This document shows positions 40,712 through 49,708 of a stretch of DNA of 64,000 bases, in pieces. This DNA is from Kribbella sp. VKM Ac-2568 (GTDB lineage Bacteria; Actinomycetota; Actinomycetes; Propionibacteriales; Kribbellaceae), in assembly GCF_004345365.1 (NCBI RefSeq), contig NZ_SLVF01000008.1, positions 186,001 through 250,000 on the forward strand. The letters run 5' to 3'. Under the pieces are notes generated by a model. It saw only the letters and a program-made list of their open reading frames with translations. It was not told where the DNA came from and searched no databases. Position 1 is the first letter of the stretch, and each line of letters begins with the position of its first letter. The translations under genes and the position numbers were made by a program.

Positions 40712-41700
40712 TGACCGTGACCGACGAGGCGACCTTCACCGCCGAGGTCGAGAAGTACCGGCACGAGCTGCGCGTGCACTGCTACCGGATGCTCGGCTCG
40801 TACGACGACGCCGAGGACCTGGTGCAGGAGACCTTCCTGCGGGCCTGGCGCCGGCGCGAGGACTTCGAGGGCAGGTCCAGCTTCCGGGCCTGGCTGTACC
40901 GGATCGCGACCAACGCCTGCATCGACGACGTCCGCCGGCCGCAGCGGGTATTGCCGCACCAGTTGGAGCCCGCGTCGTTCCCGACCGAGGCGATTCCGGC
41001 GCGGGACGACGTGCCGTGGCTGCAGCCGTTCCCGGACGTGCTGCTCGACCGCGCCGAGGAGCCCGACGCCCAGGTGGTCCGGCGCGAGACGATCGAGCTC
41101 GCCTTCCTCATCGCGATCCAGCACCTGCCCGCCCGGCAACGCGCTGTGTTGATCTTCCGCGACGTGCTCGGCTGGTCCGCCAAGGAGACCGCCGCGGTGA
41201 TGGACCTGACCGTCGCCTCGGTCAACAGCGCCCTGCAACGAGCCCGGCCGGTACTGCGCGAGCACCTGCCGCCCCGGCGTACTGAGTGGACCCCGTCGGG
41301 TGATCCGACCGCGGCCGAGCAGGAGTTGCTCGCGAAGTACATGGAGGCGTTCGAGCGGGCCGATGCCGCCGGGCTGGCCGCGCTGATGCACGAGGACGTG
41401 CGGATCACCATGCCGCCGTACCCGTTCTGGTTCTCCGGCCGGGATGCCGCCGAGGAGATCCTCGGGGCGAACCTGCACCCCGACGGCGCGGCGTACCGAG
41501 GGGAGTGGCAGTTCCTGGTCGCGGGCGTCAACCGGCAGCCCGCGCTGGCCGCCTACCTCCGGGTGCCGGGCGACACGATCTACCGCCCGTTCGGCTTCGA
41601 CGTCTTCCGGATCGAGGACGGCCTGGTCGCCGAGATGGTCGCCTTCGAGATCACCGACTTCCCGCTCTACGGACTCCCGGATCACTTGGCGTCGGCATAG
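40711..41700 (+). CDS. ECF sigma factor with C-terminal SnoaL-like domain
   Basis: 329 residues. Region 2 contains ELRVHCYRMLGSYDDAEDL and FLRAWRRREDFEGRSSFRAWLYRIA; region 4 contains LPARQRAVLIFRDVLGWSAKETA and VNSALQRARPVL. The last ~130 residues form a SnoaL-like domain, typical of sigma factors (SigG/TIGR02960 type) that lack a classical anti-sigma factor and are controlled by their own C-terminus. The only candidate partner is the LemA-like membrane protein immediately upstream. Confidence 0.9.
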   Translation: MTVTDEATFTAEVEKYRHELRVHCYRMLGSYDDAEDLVQETFLRAWRRREDFEGRSSFRAWLYRIATNACIDDVRRPQRVLPHQLEPASFPTEAIPARDDVPWLQPFPDVLLDRAEEPDAQVVRRETIELAFLIAIQHLPARQRAVLIFRDVLGWSAKETAAVMDLTVASVNSALQRARPVLREHLPPRRTEWTPSGDPTAAEQELLAKYMEAFERADAAGLAALMHEDVRITMPPYPFWFSGRDAAEEILGANLHPDGAAYRGEWQFLVAGVNRQPALAAYLRVPGDTIYRPFGFDVFRIEDGLVAEMVAFEITDFPLYGLPDHLASA

Positions 41701-43334
41701 CACTCCACGATCGCGGTGGTGAACGGGAACCGAGTCGGGGTGTCGCCGAAGGTGATCCGGCCGGCCAGGTCGCCGGCGGTCTGGATCGCGGCGGCGACCT
41801 CGTCGGCCTCCTCGGCCGGGCAGTGCACGATCACCTCGTCGTGCTGGAAGAACACGAGCTCGGCCTTCAGGTTCGTGATCGACTGACGCAGCGCGGCCAT
41901 CATCAGCAGAGCCCAGTCGGCGGCGCTGCCCTGGACGACGAAGTTCCTGGTGAAGCGGCCTCGGGCCCGGGCGTGCCGCGCGTCGGTCTTCGGCTCCTCG
42001 GACGGGCCTTCCAGCATCGCCTCGTCCATCGGCGAGCCCGACGGCGGACAGGTCCGGCCGAGCCAGGTGCGAACCAGCCGGCCTTCCTCGCCGGCCCTCG
42101 CCGCATCGTCCACATACGCGACAGCCTTGGGGAACCGCTTCCGCAGCGCCGCCAGATTCTTCAGCCCGTCACCTGACGTCTGCCCGTAGACAGCGCCCAG
42201 TACTGCGAGTTTGGCCATCGCGCGATCGCCGGAGAACGCCTTGTCCGAAACGGCCTTGTAGAGGTCACCCGCGTCGCCCGCGACCTCCATCAGCCCAGGA
42301 TCCCGCGAGATCGCGGCCAGCACCCTGGGCTCCAGTTGCGAGGCGTCGGCGACCACCAGGCGCCAACCCGGATCGGCGACCACGGCGCGGCGGATCACCT
42401 TCGGGATCTGCAGGCCGCCGCCACCATTAGTCACCCAGCGCCCGGAGACCGTGCCGCCAGGGATGAAGCCGGGGCGGAAGCGGCCGTCGTGGACCCAGTC
42501 GTTCAGCCACGCCCAGCCGTTGGCCGTGTAGATCCGGTAGAGCGTCTTGTACTCGAGCAGGGGCGCCACTGCCGGATGGTCGACATGCTCGAGCTCCCAC
42601 TTCCTGGTCGAGGTGACCTGATGTCCCGCCTGCTTGAAGGCCTTGAGGACATCCGCCGGCAGGTCCGGCCGCACGCGTCGACCGAACGCCTCCGACACCT
42701 GATCGGCCAGCTCGGTCAGCCGTCGCGGCTCGCCGGAGCCCGCGAAGCGTTCGCCGAGCAATTCGGTCAGCAGGGCGCGATGCGTCTCTGCACTCCACGG
42801 CAACCCGGCGCGGTCCATCTCGGCGGCCACCAGCATCCCGGAGGATTCCGATGCCGTGAGCAACCGCATGCGCTCCGGGTACTCCGCTTCCTGGTGCCTT
42901 CGCAGTTGGTCGGCATAGACCCGGAGCAGCGCCTCGAAGGAGATCGGCTCGTCCTGGATCTCGAACAGCGACGACTGCTCGCCCGGGTTCGCCGCGCGCA
43001 GGGGTGGATCGGCCGGCACCGGCTTGTTCGTCAGCCGGGCCCAGGCGGCCGCGGCCGACCGTGGCTCGCCGAGCCGCCCCTCATGCCCGAGGAGCAGCAC
43101 CTCGGCGCACTCGATGTCGAAGCACCGCTCCACCCGTACGCCGGACGCGAGCAGGCGCGGGTAGATCTCCGGGGTCCACCGCCACACCCAGCGGGTGACG
43201 TGCGGGCGTGATCCCACCGCGGCCGCGAGATCGGGCTCGCGGAGGATCTCGCCGGCCGGCTGACCGTCCGGGTGCAGGGCGACGAGCAGCGCCCCACCAC
43301 CCTCCGCCGGCGCGATCGCCCACCGCTCGTCCAT
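41682..43334 (-). CDS. PolA-family DNA polymerase with degenerate exonuclease domain
   Basis: 550 residues from the ATG at 43334. The C-terminal half is a family A polymerase: motif A region VVADASQLEPRVLA, motif B RAMAKLAVLGAVYGQ, where Leu replaces the usual Phe of FGxxYG, and motif C FFQHDEVIVHC with the catalytic Asp-Glu. The N-terminal ~180 residues resemble a 3'-5' exonuclease domain without the full acidic set. The short form is a known second PolA-like protein of actinobacteria. The stop overlaps the sigma gene by 19 bp. Confidence 0.87.
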   Translation of the reverse strand: MDERWAIAPAEGGGALLVALHPDGQPAGEILREPDLAAAVGSRPHVTRWVWRWTPEIYPRLLASGVRVERCFDIECAEVLLLGHEGRLGEPRSAAAAWARLTNKPVPADPPLRAANPGEQSSLFEIQDEPISFEALLRVYADQLRRHQEAEYPERMRLLTASESSGMLVAAEMDRAGLPWSAETHRALLTELLGERFAGSGEPRRLTELADQVSEAFGRRVRPDLPADVLKAFKQAGHQVTSTRKWELEHVDHPAVAPLLEYKTLYRIYTANGWAWLNDWVHDGRFRPGFIPGGTVSGRWVTNGGGGLQIPKVIRRAVVADPGWRLVVADASQLEPRVLAAISRDPGLMEVAGDAGDLYKAVSDKAFSGDRAMAKLAVLGAVYGQTSGDGLKNLAALRKRFPKAVAYVDDAARAGEEGRLVRTWLGRTCPPSGSPMDEAMLEGPSEEPKTDARHARARGRFTRNFVVQGSAADWALLMMAALRQSITNLKAELVFFQHDEVIVHCPAEEADEVAAAIQTAGDLAGRITFGDTPTRFPFTTAIVECYADAK

Positions 43335-43433
43335 GGCTGAATCCTCACACTTGCCGCCGACATTCCGGCCGGCCGTGTTCGCCTGTCGGCAGGTCGGCGC
43401 AGGACGTGAGGCCAATGGTGGGAGACTGGACTT

Positions 43434-44789
43434 ATGTGGCGGGGGAGCGACCTGGATCCGGCGGACGGCACGAAGACCGAGCAGGTCGAGGCGCTGGTGC
43501 TGCGCCGGATCGAGCGCGGGGACCTCTCGATCGGTTCGAGACTGCCGTCCGAACGGGTCCTTTCCGAGCGACTCGGCCTCAGTCGCGTGACCGTAGTACG
43601 GGCACTGGATCAGCTGCGGGCGGACGGGGTGCTCGAGACCAAGCGGGGCTCGGGGACTCATGTGCGGCCGCTCGACCGGCTGCTGGACCCAGTGGCGCCT
43701 GCTTCGACCGTCACTGCGGGGGATCAGCCCGTCCTGGACCTGCGGTTCGCCACTACTGCGGCTCCGCACGATGTGGCCGAGGTCGCCGCGCAGATCGTGG
43801 CCGAGGGCCTGCCCCACGCGATGGGCGGCGACGGCCCGCCCTCCGGCGGCTCACTAGAACTCCGTACTGCGCTCGCGGAGCGCCTCACGCTCGAGGGCGT
43901 CCCGACGGAGCCGGGCCAGCTGACTCTCACAGTGGGTGCTGCCGCCGGGCTCAACGCGGCGCTGGCTGGACTGGACCTAGGACCGGGTGTGGCGATCACT
44001 GAGTCCCCGACGTACCCCGCGGCCTTCGACCTGCTGCGGAAGCACCGGCTGGACGTAGTGGGCTGGCCCGCGGGCGTGTGGGACACGGACCAGCTCGCGC
44101 ACCTTTGCCGACGCCACAAGCCGAAGGTGATCTACCTGCAGGCGGACAACCACAACCCGACCGGGTTGAGCCTGCCAGCGGACCGGCGTACGGCTGTGGT
44201 GGAGATCGCACGGCGGTATGACGCCGCACTGATCAGTGACGAGACGATGCGGCCGCTGTGGCTCGCCGGCGGGGAGCAGGCGGACCCGCTGAGTCGCTAC
44301 CCGCGGACGGTGAGCGTGGGATCTCTGAGCAAGACCGTGTGGGGTGGACTGCGCGTCGGGTGGGTCCGGACCGGACGGCAGCTCCGCAGACGGATCAACA
44401 CCGCGGCGCAGCTCAGTGTCACCTCGCCGAGCGCACTGGACGACTTGCTGGCCCAAGCGATCGTGGGTCGGCTCGATCGGGTGATCTCCCGGCGGAAGAC
44501 CCGGCTGCGGGCGAACCTGGCCGCACTGGAGACCGGGCTGAGGACCTTGGACGGCGTGGCATGGCCCACTCCGACCGGGGGCATGACGTTGTGGCTGGAG
44601 CTGACCGCAGTACGGTCTCGGCGGGTGCTGGAGGCGGCCCGGGAGCAGGGGCTGCTGCTGGGGGCCGGCGACCTGTTCACGCCGGACGGCACGGACAGGC
44701 GGCACATCAGGATCCCGTTCACCGCGCCACCGGCGACGTTGCGGCTGGTCGTCGCCCGCCTCGAGGTAGCCCTGGAGCGGGCCGGCTGA
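43434..44789 (+). CDS. pdxR: MocR-type PLP-dependent regulator, PdxR-like
   Basis: 451 residues. A GntR-type winged helix (LPSERVLSERLGLSRVTV, residues ~42-60) is fused to a class I aminotransferase-like domain with the PLP Lys300 in GSLSKTVWGG and the DNHNPTGL segment. MocR proteins of this kind (PdxR) sense PLP and control pdxST; here pdxS starts 91 nt downstream. It is on the same strand as pdxST rather than divergent, so autoregulation may be read through. Confidence 0.85.
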   Translation: MWRGSDLDPADGTKTEQVEALVLRRIERGDLSIGSRLPSERVLSERLGLSRVTVVRALDQLRADGVLETKRGSGTHVRPLDRLLDPVAPASTVTAGDQPVLDLRFATTAAPHDVAEVAAQIVAEGLPHAMGGDGPPSGGSLELRTALAERLTLEGVPTEPGQLTLTVGAAAGLNAALAGLDLGPGVAITESPTYPAAFDLLRKHRLDVVGWPAGVWDTDQLAHLCRRHKPKVIYLQADNHNPTGLSLPADRRTAVVEIARRYDAALISDETMRPLWLAGGEQADPLSRYPRTVSVGSLSKTVWGGLRVGWVRTGRQLRRRINTAAQLSVTSPSALDDLLAQAIVGRLDRVISRRKTRLRANLAALETGLRTLDGVAWPTPTGGMTLWLELTAVRSRRVLEAAREQGLLLGAGDLFTPDGTDRRHIRIPFTAPPATLRLVVARLEVALERAG

Positions 44790-44792
44790 TCA

Positions 44793-44820
44793 TCAGTCCA
44801 GTGGATTCGAGGTGGACTGA
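44793..44820. promoter_or_regulatory. inverted and direct repeats before pdxS, candidate PdxR operator
   Basis: TCAGTCCA (44793-44800) and TGGACTGA (44813-44820) form an inverted repeat. Inside it GTGGA recurs at 44801 and 44812, 11 bp apart, close to one helical turn. The half-site resembles the AAAGTGG-(A/T)-CTA element I recall for the corynebacterial PdxR. Confidence 0.5.
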
Positions 44821-44880
44821 GGGTTGCGCTGGACAGCGTCCTACGCTGGAGGCGTGTCAAGCCGCGACCAGGAGGATGTA

Positions 44881-45783
44881 GTGACCGAGACTCAGAACAG
44901 CCCGCAGACCGGTACCGCGAAGGTCAAGCGGGGCATGGCCGAGATGCTCAAGGGCGGCGTGATCATGGACGTCGTCACCGCCGAGCAGGCCAAGATCGCC
45001 GAGGACGCCGGAGCCGTCGCGGTGATGGCGCTGGAGCGGGTCCCCGCCGACATCCGCGCCCAGGGGGGCGTCTCCCGGATGAGCGACCCGGACATGATCG
45101 ACAGCATCATCAGCGCCGTCTCGATCCCGGTGATGGCCAAGGCCCGGATCGGCCACTTCGTCGAGGCGCAGGTGCTGCAGAGCCTCGGCGTCGACTACAT
45201 CGACGAGTCCGAGGTGCTCACCCCGGCCGACTACGCGAACCACATCGACAAGTGGAACTTCACCGTTCCCTTCGTCTGTGGCGCGACCAACCTGGGCGAG
45301 GCGCTGCGCCGGATCACCGAGGGCGCGGCGATGATCCGCTCCAAGGGCGAGGCCGGCACCGGTGACGTGTCCAACGCGACCACCCACATGCGCCAGATCC
45401 GCCAGGAGCTCCGCAAGCTGCAGAACCTGCCCGAGGACGAGCTGTACGTCGCGGCCAAGGAGCTGCAGGCGCCGTACGAGCTGGTCAAGGAGGTCGCCGC
45501 GGCCGGCAAGCTCCCGGTGGTGCTGTTCACCGCCGGCGGCATCGCGACCCCGGCCGACGCCGCGATGATGATGCAGCTCGGCGCCGAGGGCGTCTTCGTC
45601 GGCTCCGGCATCTTCAAGTCGGGCAACCCGGCCCAGCGAGCCGAGGCGATCGTCAAGGCGACCACCTTCTTCGACGACCCGGACGTGCTGGCCAAGGTGT
45701 CCCGCGGTCTCGGCGAGGCCATGGTCGGCATCAACGTCGACGAGATCCCGCAGCCGCACCGGCTCGCCGAGCGCGGCTGGTGA
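44881..45783 (+). CDS. pdxS: pyridoxal 5'-phosphate synthase, lyase subunit
   Basis: 300 residues. The TIM-barrel PdxS is highly conserved here: KRGMAEMLKGGVIMDVV, ALERVPADIRAQGGVSRMSDP, MAKARIGHFVEAQ, and GVFVGSGIFKSGNP. It joins ribulose/ribose 5-phosphate, glyceraldehyde 3-phosphate and ammonia (from PdxT) into PLP. The GTG is preceded by an AGGAGG Shine-Dalgarno. The stop overlaps the next gene's GTG as GTGA. Confidence 0.97.
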   Translation: MTETQNSPQTGTAKVKRGMAEMLKGGVIMDVVTAEQAKIAEDAGAVAVMALERVPADIRAQGGVSRMSDPDMIDSIISAVSIPVMAKARIGHFVEAQVLQSLGVDYIDESEVLTPADYANHIDKWNFTVPFVCGATNLGEALRRITEGAAMIRSKGEAGTGDVSNATTHMRQIRQELRKLQNLPEDELYVAAKELQAPYELVKEVAAAGKLPVVLFTAGGIATPADAAMMMQLGAEGVFVGSGIFKSGNPAQRAEAIVKATTFFDDPDVLAKVSRGLGEAMVGINVDEIPQPHRLAERGW

Positions 45784-46337
45784 CGACTCCCGTCAGTGAC
45801 CGGACGGCCAGGGAGCTGCGGGGACTCGCCCGCGTCCTGGTCCGTTCCGGGTACGCCGACCGCGCCGCGGTCAGCGCCGCACTGACCGAGGCCGTCCAGG
45901 AGGACGCCCCCTCGGCCGACCCCGCAGTACTGGTGCCGGAGCTCATCTCCGGCGCCGAGGCGGAGCTGGCCGAGGACGCGGCCACCTGGCCGGCCGAGAC
46001 CGACCCGGACCGGCTGGACGCAGTACTGGCCGAGCTGGAGGCCCTCGGGCTCGTGGTGGTGCGCTACTGCGCCGACCATCACGAGGCTCGCAAGGGCCTC
46101 GAGGCCGCGGCCGAGCCGAGGGGTTTGGTCTTCTTCACCGACACCGATGTCTGGCACGCCGTCGACTTCGGCATGCTCGAGCTGAAGGTGTGGCATCCCG
46201 ACACGGCCAACGTGGCGCCGGGGGAGCCGTTGCTGGCGGACGTGCTCACCCTGCTGCGCGAGCGTGGTCTGCCGGCCGTCTTCGACGAGGGCCGGATCGA
46301 AGTCACCGTGAACTGGCAACGGAGGGTTCAGCTTTGA
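45780..46337 (+). CDS. unknown protein between pdxS and pdxT (DUF6891-like)
   Basis: 185 residues, soluble. The C-terminal half has FFTDTDVWHAVDFGMLELKVW and ends in RIEVTVNWQRRVQL, which resembles the DUF6891 pattern as I recall it; the N-terminal half is helical and acidic. It is coupled to pdxS by GTGA and to pdxT by TTGA, so it is an obligate member of the pdx transcript in this genome. Whether it acts in vitamin B6 metabolism is unknown. Confidence 0.78.
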   Translation: MTTPVSDRTARELRGLARVLVRSGYADRAAVSAALTEAVQEDAPSADPAVLVPELISGAEAELAEDAATWPAETDPDRLDAVLAELEALGLVVVRYCADHHEARKGLEAAAEPRGLVFFTDTDVWHAVDFGMLELKVWHPDTANVAPGEPLLADVLTLLRERGLPAVFDEGRIEVTVNWQRRVQL

Positions 46338-46960
46338 CCGTCATCGGCGTTTTCGCCCTGCAGGGCAACGTCCGCGAGCACCTGGCGATGCTGGCCAAGG
46401 TCGGCGTCGAGGGCCGGCCGGTACGCCGCCCGTCGGAGCTGGCGGAGGTCGACGGCCTGGTGCTGCCGGGCGGCGAGTCCACCACGATGGACAAGCTGGC
46501 CCGGTCGTTCGAGCTGTTCGAGCCGCTGCAGAAGCGGATCGCGGACGGGATGCCGGTCTTCGGCACCTGTGCCGGGATGATCATGCTGGCGAACGAGATC
46601 ACCGGCGGGATCGAGGGTCAGGAGACACTCGGCGGGCTCGACGTGACGGTCCGCCGGAACGCCTTCGGCCGCCAGGTGGACTCGTTCGAGGCGAACCTGA
46701 CCTTCGCCGCGTTCGACGCGCCGTACCACGCGGTGTTCATCCGGGCACCGTGGGTCGAGCGGGTCGGCCGGGAGGTCGAGGTGCTGTCGACCGTGAGCTC
46801 TGGCCCCGACGCAGGGTGGGACAGGGTGGGGCCGGAGGCAGAACGCAGTAGGATCGTCGCGGTTCGCCACGATCGGCTGCTCGCCACGTCGTTCCATCCG
46901 GAGCTGACCGGGGACGCCAGGCTGCACGGATACTTCGCCGATCTGGTGCGCGACCACTAA
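46334..46960 (+). CDS. pdxT: pyridoxal 5'-phosphate synthase, glutaminase subunit
   Basis: 208 residues from the TTG at 46334, which overlaps the upstream stop as TTGA. Class I glutamine amidotransferase: VIGVFALQGNVREHL, LPGGESTTM, nucleophile Cys79 in GTCAGM, and the His188-x-Glu190 dyad in SFHPELT. It supplies ammonia to PdxS. Forms the pdxS-unknown-pdxT unit, with yebC 32 nt downstream. Confidence 0.96.
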   Translation: MTVIGVFALQGNVREHLAMLAKVGVEGRPVRRPSELAEVDGLVLPGGESTTMDKLARSFELFEPLQKRIADGMPVFGTCAGMIMLANEITGGIEGQETLGGLDVTVRRNAFGRQVDSFEANLTFAAFDAPYHAVFIRAPWVERVGREVEVLSTVSSGPDAGWDRVGPEAERSRIVAVRHDRLLATSFHPELTGDARLHGYFADLVRDH

Positions 46961-46992
46961 GTCAGTTCGGCGGTAGAAGGGTTGGGTTCGCG

Positions 46993-47754
<762 letters not shown>

Positions 47755-47766
47755 CCTGTCCGCCTT

Positions 47767-47809
47767 CGACGCCCGAGGAACCGGCCGGTTCTTCGGGCGT
47801 CGGTCTTTT
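47767..47809 (+). terminator. terminator after yebC
   Basis: CGACGCCCGA (47767-47776) pairs with TCGGGCGTCG (47793-47802) around an inner GAACCGGCCGGTTC palindrome, followed by a TCTTTT stretch. Confidence 0.85.
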
Positions 47810-47838
47810 CCGGGCCCAGGTTGGTAGGCGACAACTGC

Positions 47839-47856
47839 TGTTACCTGTGGGTAACA
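47839..47856. promoter_or_regulatory. operator/promoter of the hotdog gene
   Basis: TGTTACCTGTGGGTAACA has 7-bp arms around TGTG. TAACAT (47852-47857), a -10-like box, overlaps the right arm and ends 7 nt before the ATG at 47865, so the mRNA is probably leaderless and repressed by a protein binding here. Confidence 0.6.
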
Positions 47857-47864
47857 TCTTCCAT

Positions 47865-48326
47865 ATGGCGACTCAGGTGCTGGCGATGTGGGAGAAATTC
47901 CGGGGCGTGCCCGGCGGTCAGCGGGCGTTCTCGCTCGCGTTCACCTGGAAAGCGCCGTACTTCCGGTCGATCCGGCCGCGGTTCGTCCAGGTGAGCCCGA
48001 ACTACGCGTCCCTGGTGCTGCCGAAGCGGCGCGCGGTGCAGAACCACATCGGCACCGTGCACGCGATCGCCGTCTGCAACGGCCTGGAGGCTGCCATGGG
48101 CGCCCTGGCCGAGGCGACCGTGCCGAATGGGAAGCGCTGGCTCCCCAAAGGCATGGAGGTCGCCTACCTGGCGAAGTCCACGTCCGACCTGACCTGCTCG
48201 GCCGAGACCGACCCGGACGCGTGGGCCGCCGGCCCCGACGTACCGGTCCGTGTCAAGGCGACCCGCGACGACGGCACGGTGGTTGTCGAGGGCACCATCA
48301 ACCTCTGGGTGACCGATAAGAAGTAG
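47865..48326 (+). CDS. hotdog-fold protein (DUF4442, thioesterase-like)
   Basis: 153 residues. FSLAFTWKAPYFRSIRPRF and HAIAVCNGLEAAMGALAEA match the DUF4442 hotdog family, related to PaaI-type acyl-CoA thioesterases. The catalytic residues are not obvious. The ATG at 47865 is 8 nt after a palindrome that overlaps a -10-like box. Confidence 0.85.
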   Translation: MATQVLAMWEKFRGVPGGQRAFSLAFTWKAPYFRSIRPRFVQVSPNYASLVLPKRRAVQNHIGTVHAIAVCNGLEAAMGALAEATVPNGKRWLPKGMEVAYLAKSTSDLTCSAETDPDAWAAGPDVPVRVKATRDDGTVVVEGTINLWVTDKK

Positions 48327-48387
48327 CCGTTGTCCGCAGGGGGTATCTGTGTCGCCGGGCCCGAGGCCTTCGTCGTAGGGTCAGGGC

Positions 48388-49557
48388 GTGACTGATGCTT
48401 TGCGACTGGTCGACATCACTGCGGAACACCTCGACGACGTGATCCGCGTCCGGTCCAGGTCGTTCGGGCCGCTGGGGGTGTCGAACCGGGAAGAGTGGAT
48501 CAAGGACGCGCAGGAGTTCATCGACGGCAACCGGTACGTCGGAGTCGCCGACGGAGACGAAGTGGTTGCGGCGGGCCGGATCTGGGACTTCCGGCAGTGG
48601 TGGGGCGGTCGTCAGGTCCCGATGGCCGGCATCGCCAGCGTGGTGGTCTCCCCGGAGTACCGGGGTCGTGGTGTCGGCAGCATGCTGATGCGCGGGGTGC
48701 TCGCCCGGAGCGTCGAGCAGGGCTTCCCGCTCACCGCGCTCTACCCGGCGACTACCGTGATCTACCGACACCTGGGTTACGAGTTCGGTGGCGGTCGCTA
48801 CCGGTTCTCCTTCCCCGCGGCGGATCTGCGGTCGCTCGGTGGCAAGGACGTGAGCATCCGGCGGGCCGGTCCCGCCGACGCCGGGCGGTTCCTGGAGTTG
48901 GTGGCCGAGTCGCATGCGGCCGGCCGGGTCAACGGGCCGCTGGTGTGGGCCGAGTCCAAGGTGGCCGAGTGGCTCGAGGACGAGGACAACTTCGGCTATC
49001 TCGCCGACGACGGTTTCGTCGTCTACAACTGGCATGACTCGGACCTGCGCATCGACGAGATCGTGGCGGGTTCCGAAGCGACCGCCCGCGCTCTGTGGGC
49101 CACCGTCGGCTCCGGCTCGTCGATCGCGACCAACGTCCAGGCCTACATCGCTCCGAACGACCCCGTGCACCTCCTGGTCAACCACGAGGCCGACAAGCAC
49201 GCCCAACTCCAGCGGTGGATGCTCCGGGTGCTCGACGCTCCCGCGGCCATCGCCGCCCGCGGGTTTGCGCTCGGCGCCTCGGTGGAGGTCGACCTGGAGC
49301 TCGAGGACATGGAGGTCAGCGGAAACACCGGACGTTGGCACCTCTCCGTCGCCGACGGCTCGGGCTCGCTGACGCTGTCCCCCGGCGCCGGCGACACCCT
49401 GCGCCTCGGCTCCCGCGGCCTCGCCGCCCTGTACGCCGGTACCCCGCTCGCTGCGCTTCGCCGATCCGGCCTGGCTTCGGGTGGTTCCACCACCGCGGAC
49501 GGGCCGATCGACACGGCCTTCGGCGGCGCCACGTCGTACATGCTCGACTTCTTCTGA
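48388..49557 (+). CDS. Eis-like GNAT N-acetyltransferase
   Basis: 389 residues. Two GNAT folds and a C-terminal SCP2-like domain, the Eis layout. The acetyl-CoA loop is VVVSPEYRGRGVGSML (about residues 86-101) and the protein ends in LDFF, whose terminal carboxylate serves as general base in Eis. Eis enzymes acetylate amines including aminoglycosides; the natural substrate here is unknown. GTG start at 48388. Confidence 0.88.
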   Translation: MTDALRLVDITAEHLDDVIRVRSRSFGPLGVSNREEWIKDAQEFIDGNRYVGVADGDEVVAAGRIWDFRQWWGGRQVPMAGIASVVVSPEYRGRGVGSMLMRGVLARSVEQGFPLTALYPATTVIYRHLGYEFGGGRYRFSFPAADLRSLGGKDVSIRRAGPADAGRFLELVAESHAAGRVNGPLVWAESKVAEWLEDEDNFGYLADDGFVVYNWHDSDLRIDEIVAGSEATARALWATVGSGSSIATNVQAYIAPNDPVHLLVNHEADKHAQLQRWMLRVLDAPAAIAARGFALGASVEVDLELEDMEVSGNTGRWHLSVADGSGSLTLSPGAGDTLRLGSRGLAALYAGTPLAALRRSGLASGGSTTADGPIDTAFGGATSYMLDFF

Positions 49558-49681
49558 TCACTCCGGCGGGTTCTCTGATCGAGACGGCGGGTCTTCCGAT
49601 CGCCCTCGCGGTGGCGGGAATCCGTTGTCCACAGGCCCCGGCGCGTCGATTTCGCGGCCTGTCACCGGGCGTCTAGGGTTG

Positions 49682-49697
49682 TCGAACAAACGTTCGG
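49682..49697. promoter_or_regulatory. LexA (SOS) box upstream of ruvC
   Basis: TCGAACAAACGTTCGG matches the actinobacterial SOS box TCGAAC-N4-GTTCGA at 11 of 12 conserved positions. It lies 12 nt before the ruvC ATG, so LexA would repress the ruvCAB unit. Confidence 0.85.
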
Positions 49698-49708
49698 AGG
49701 TGGTGTTC

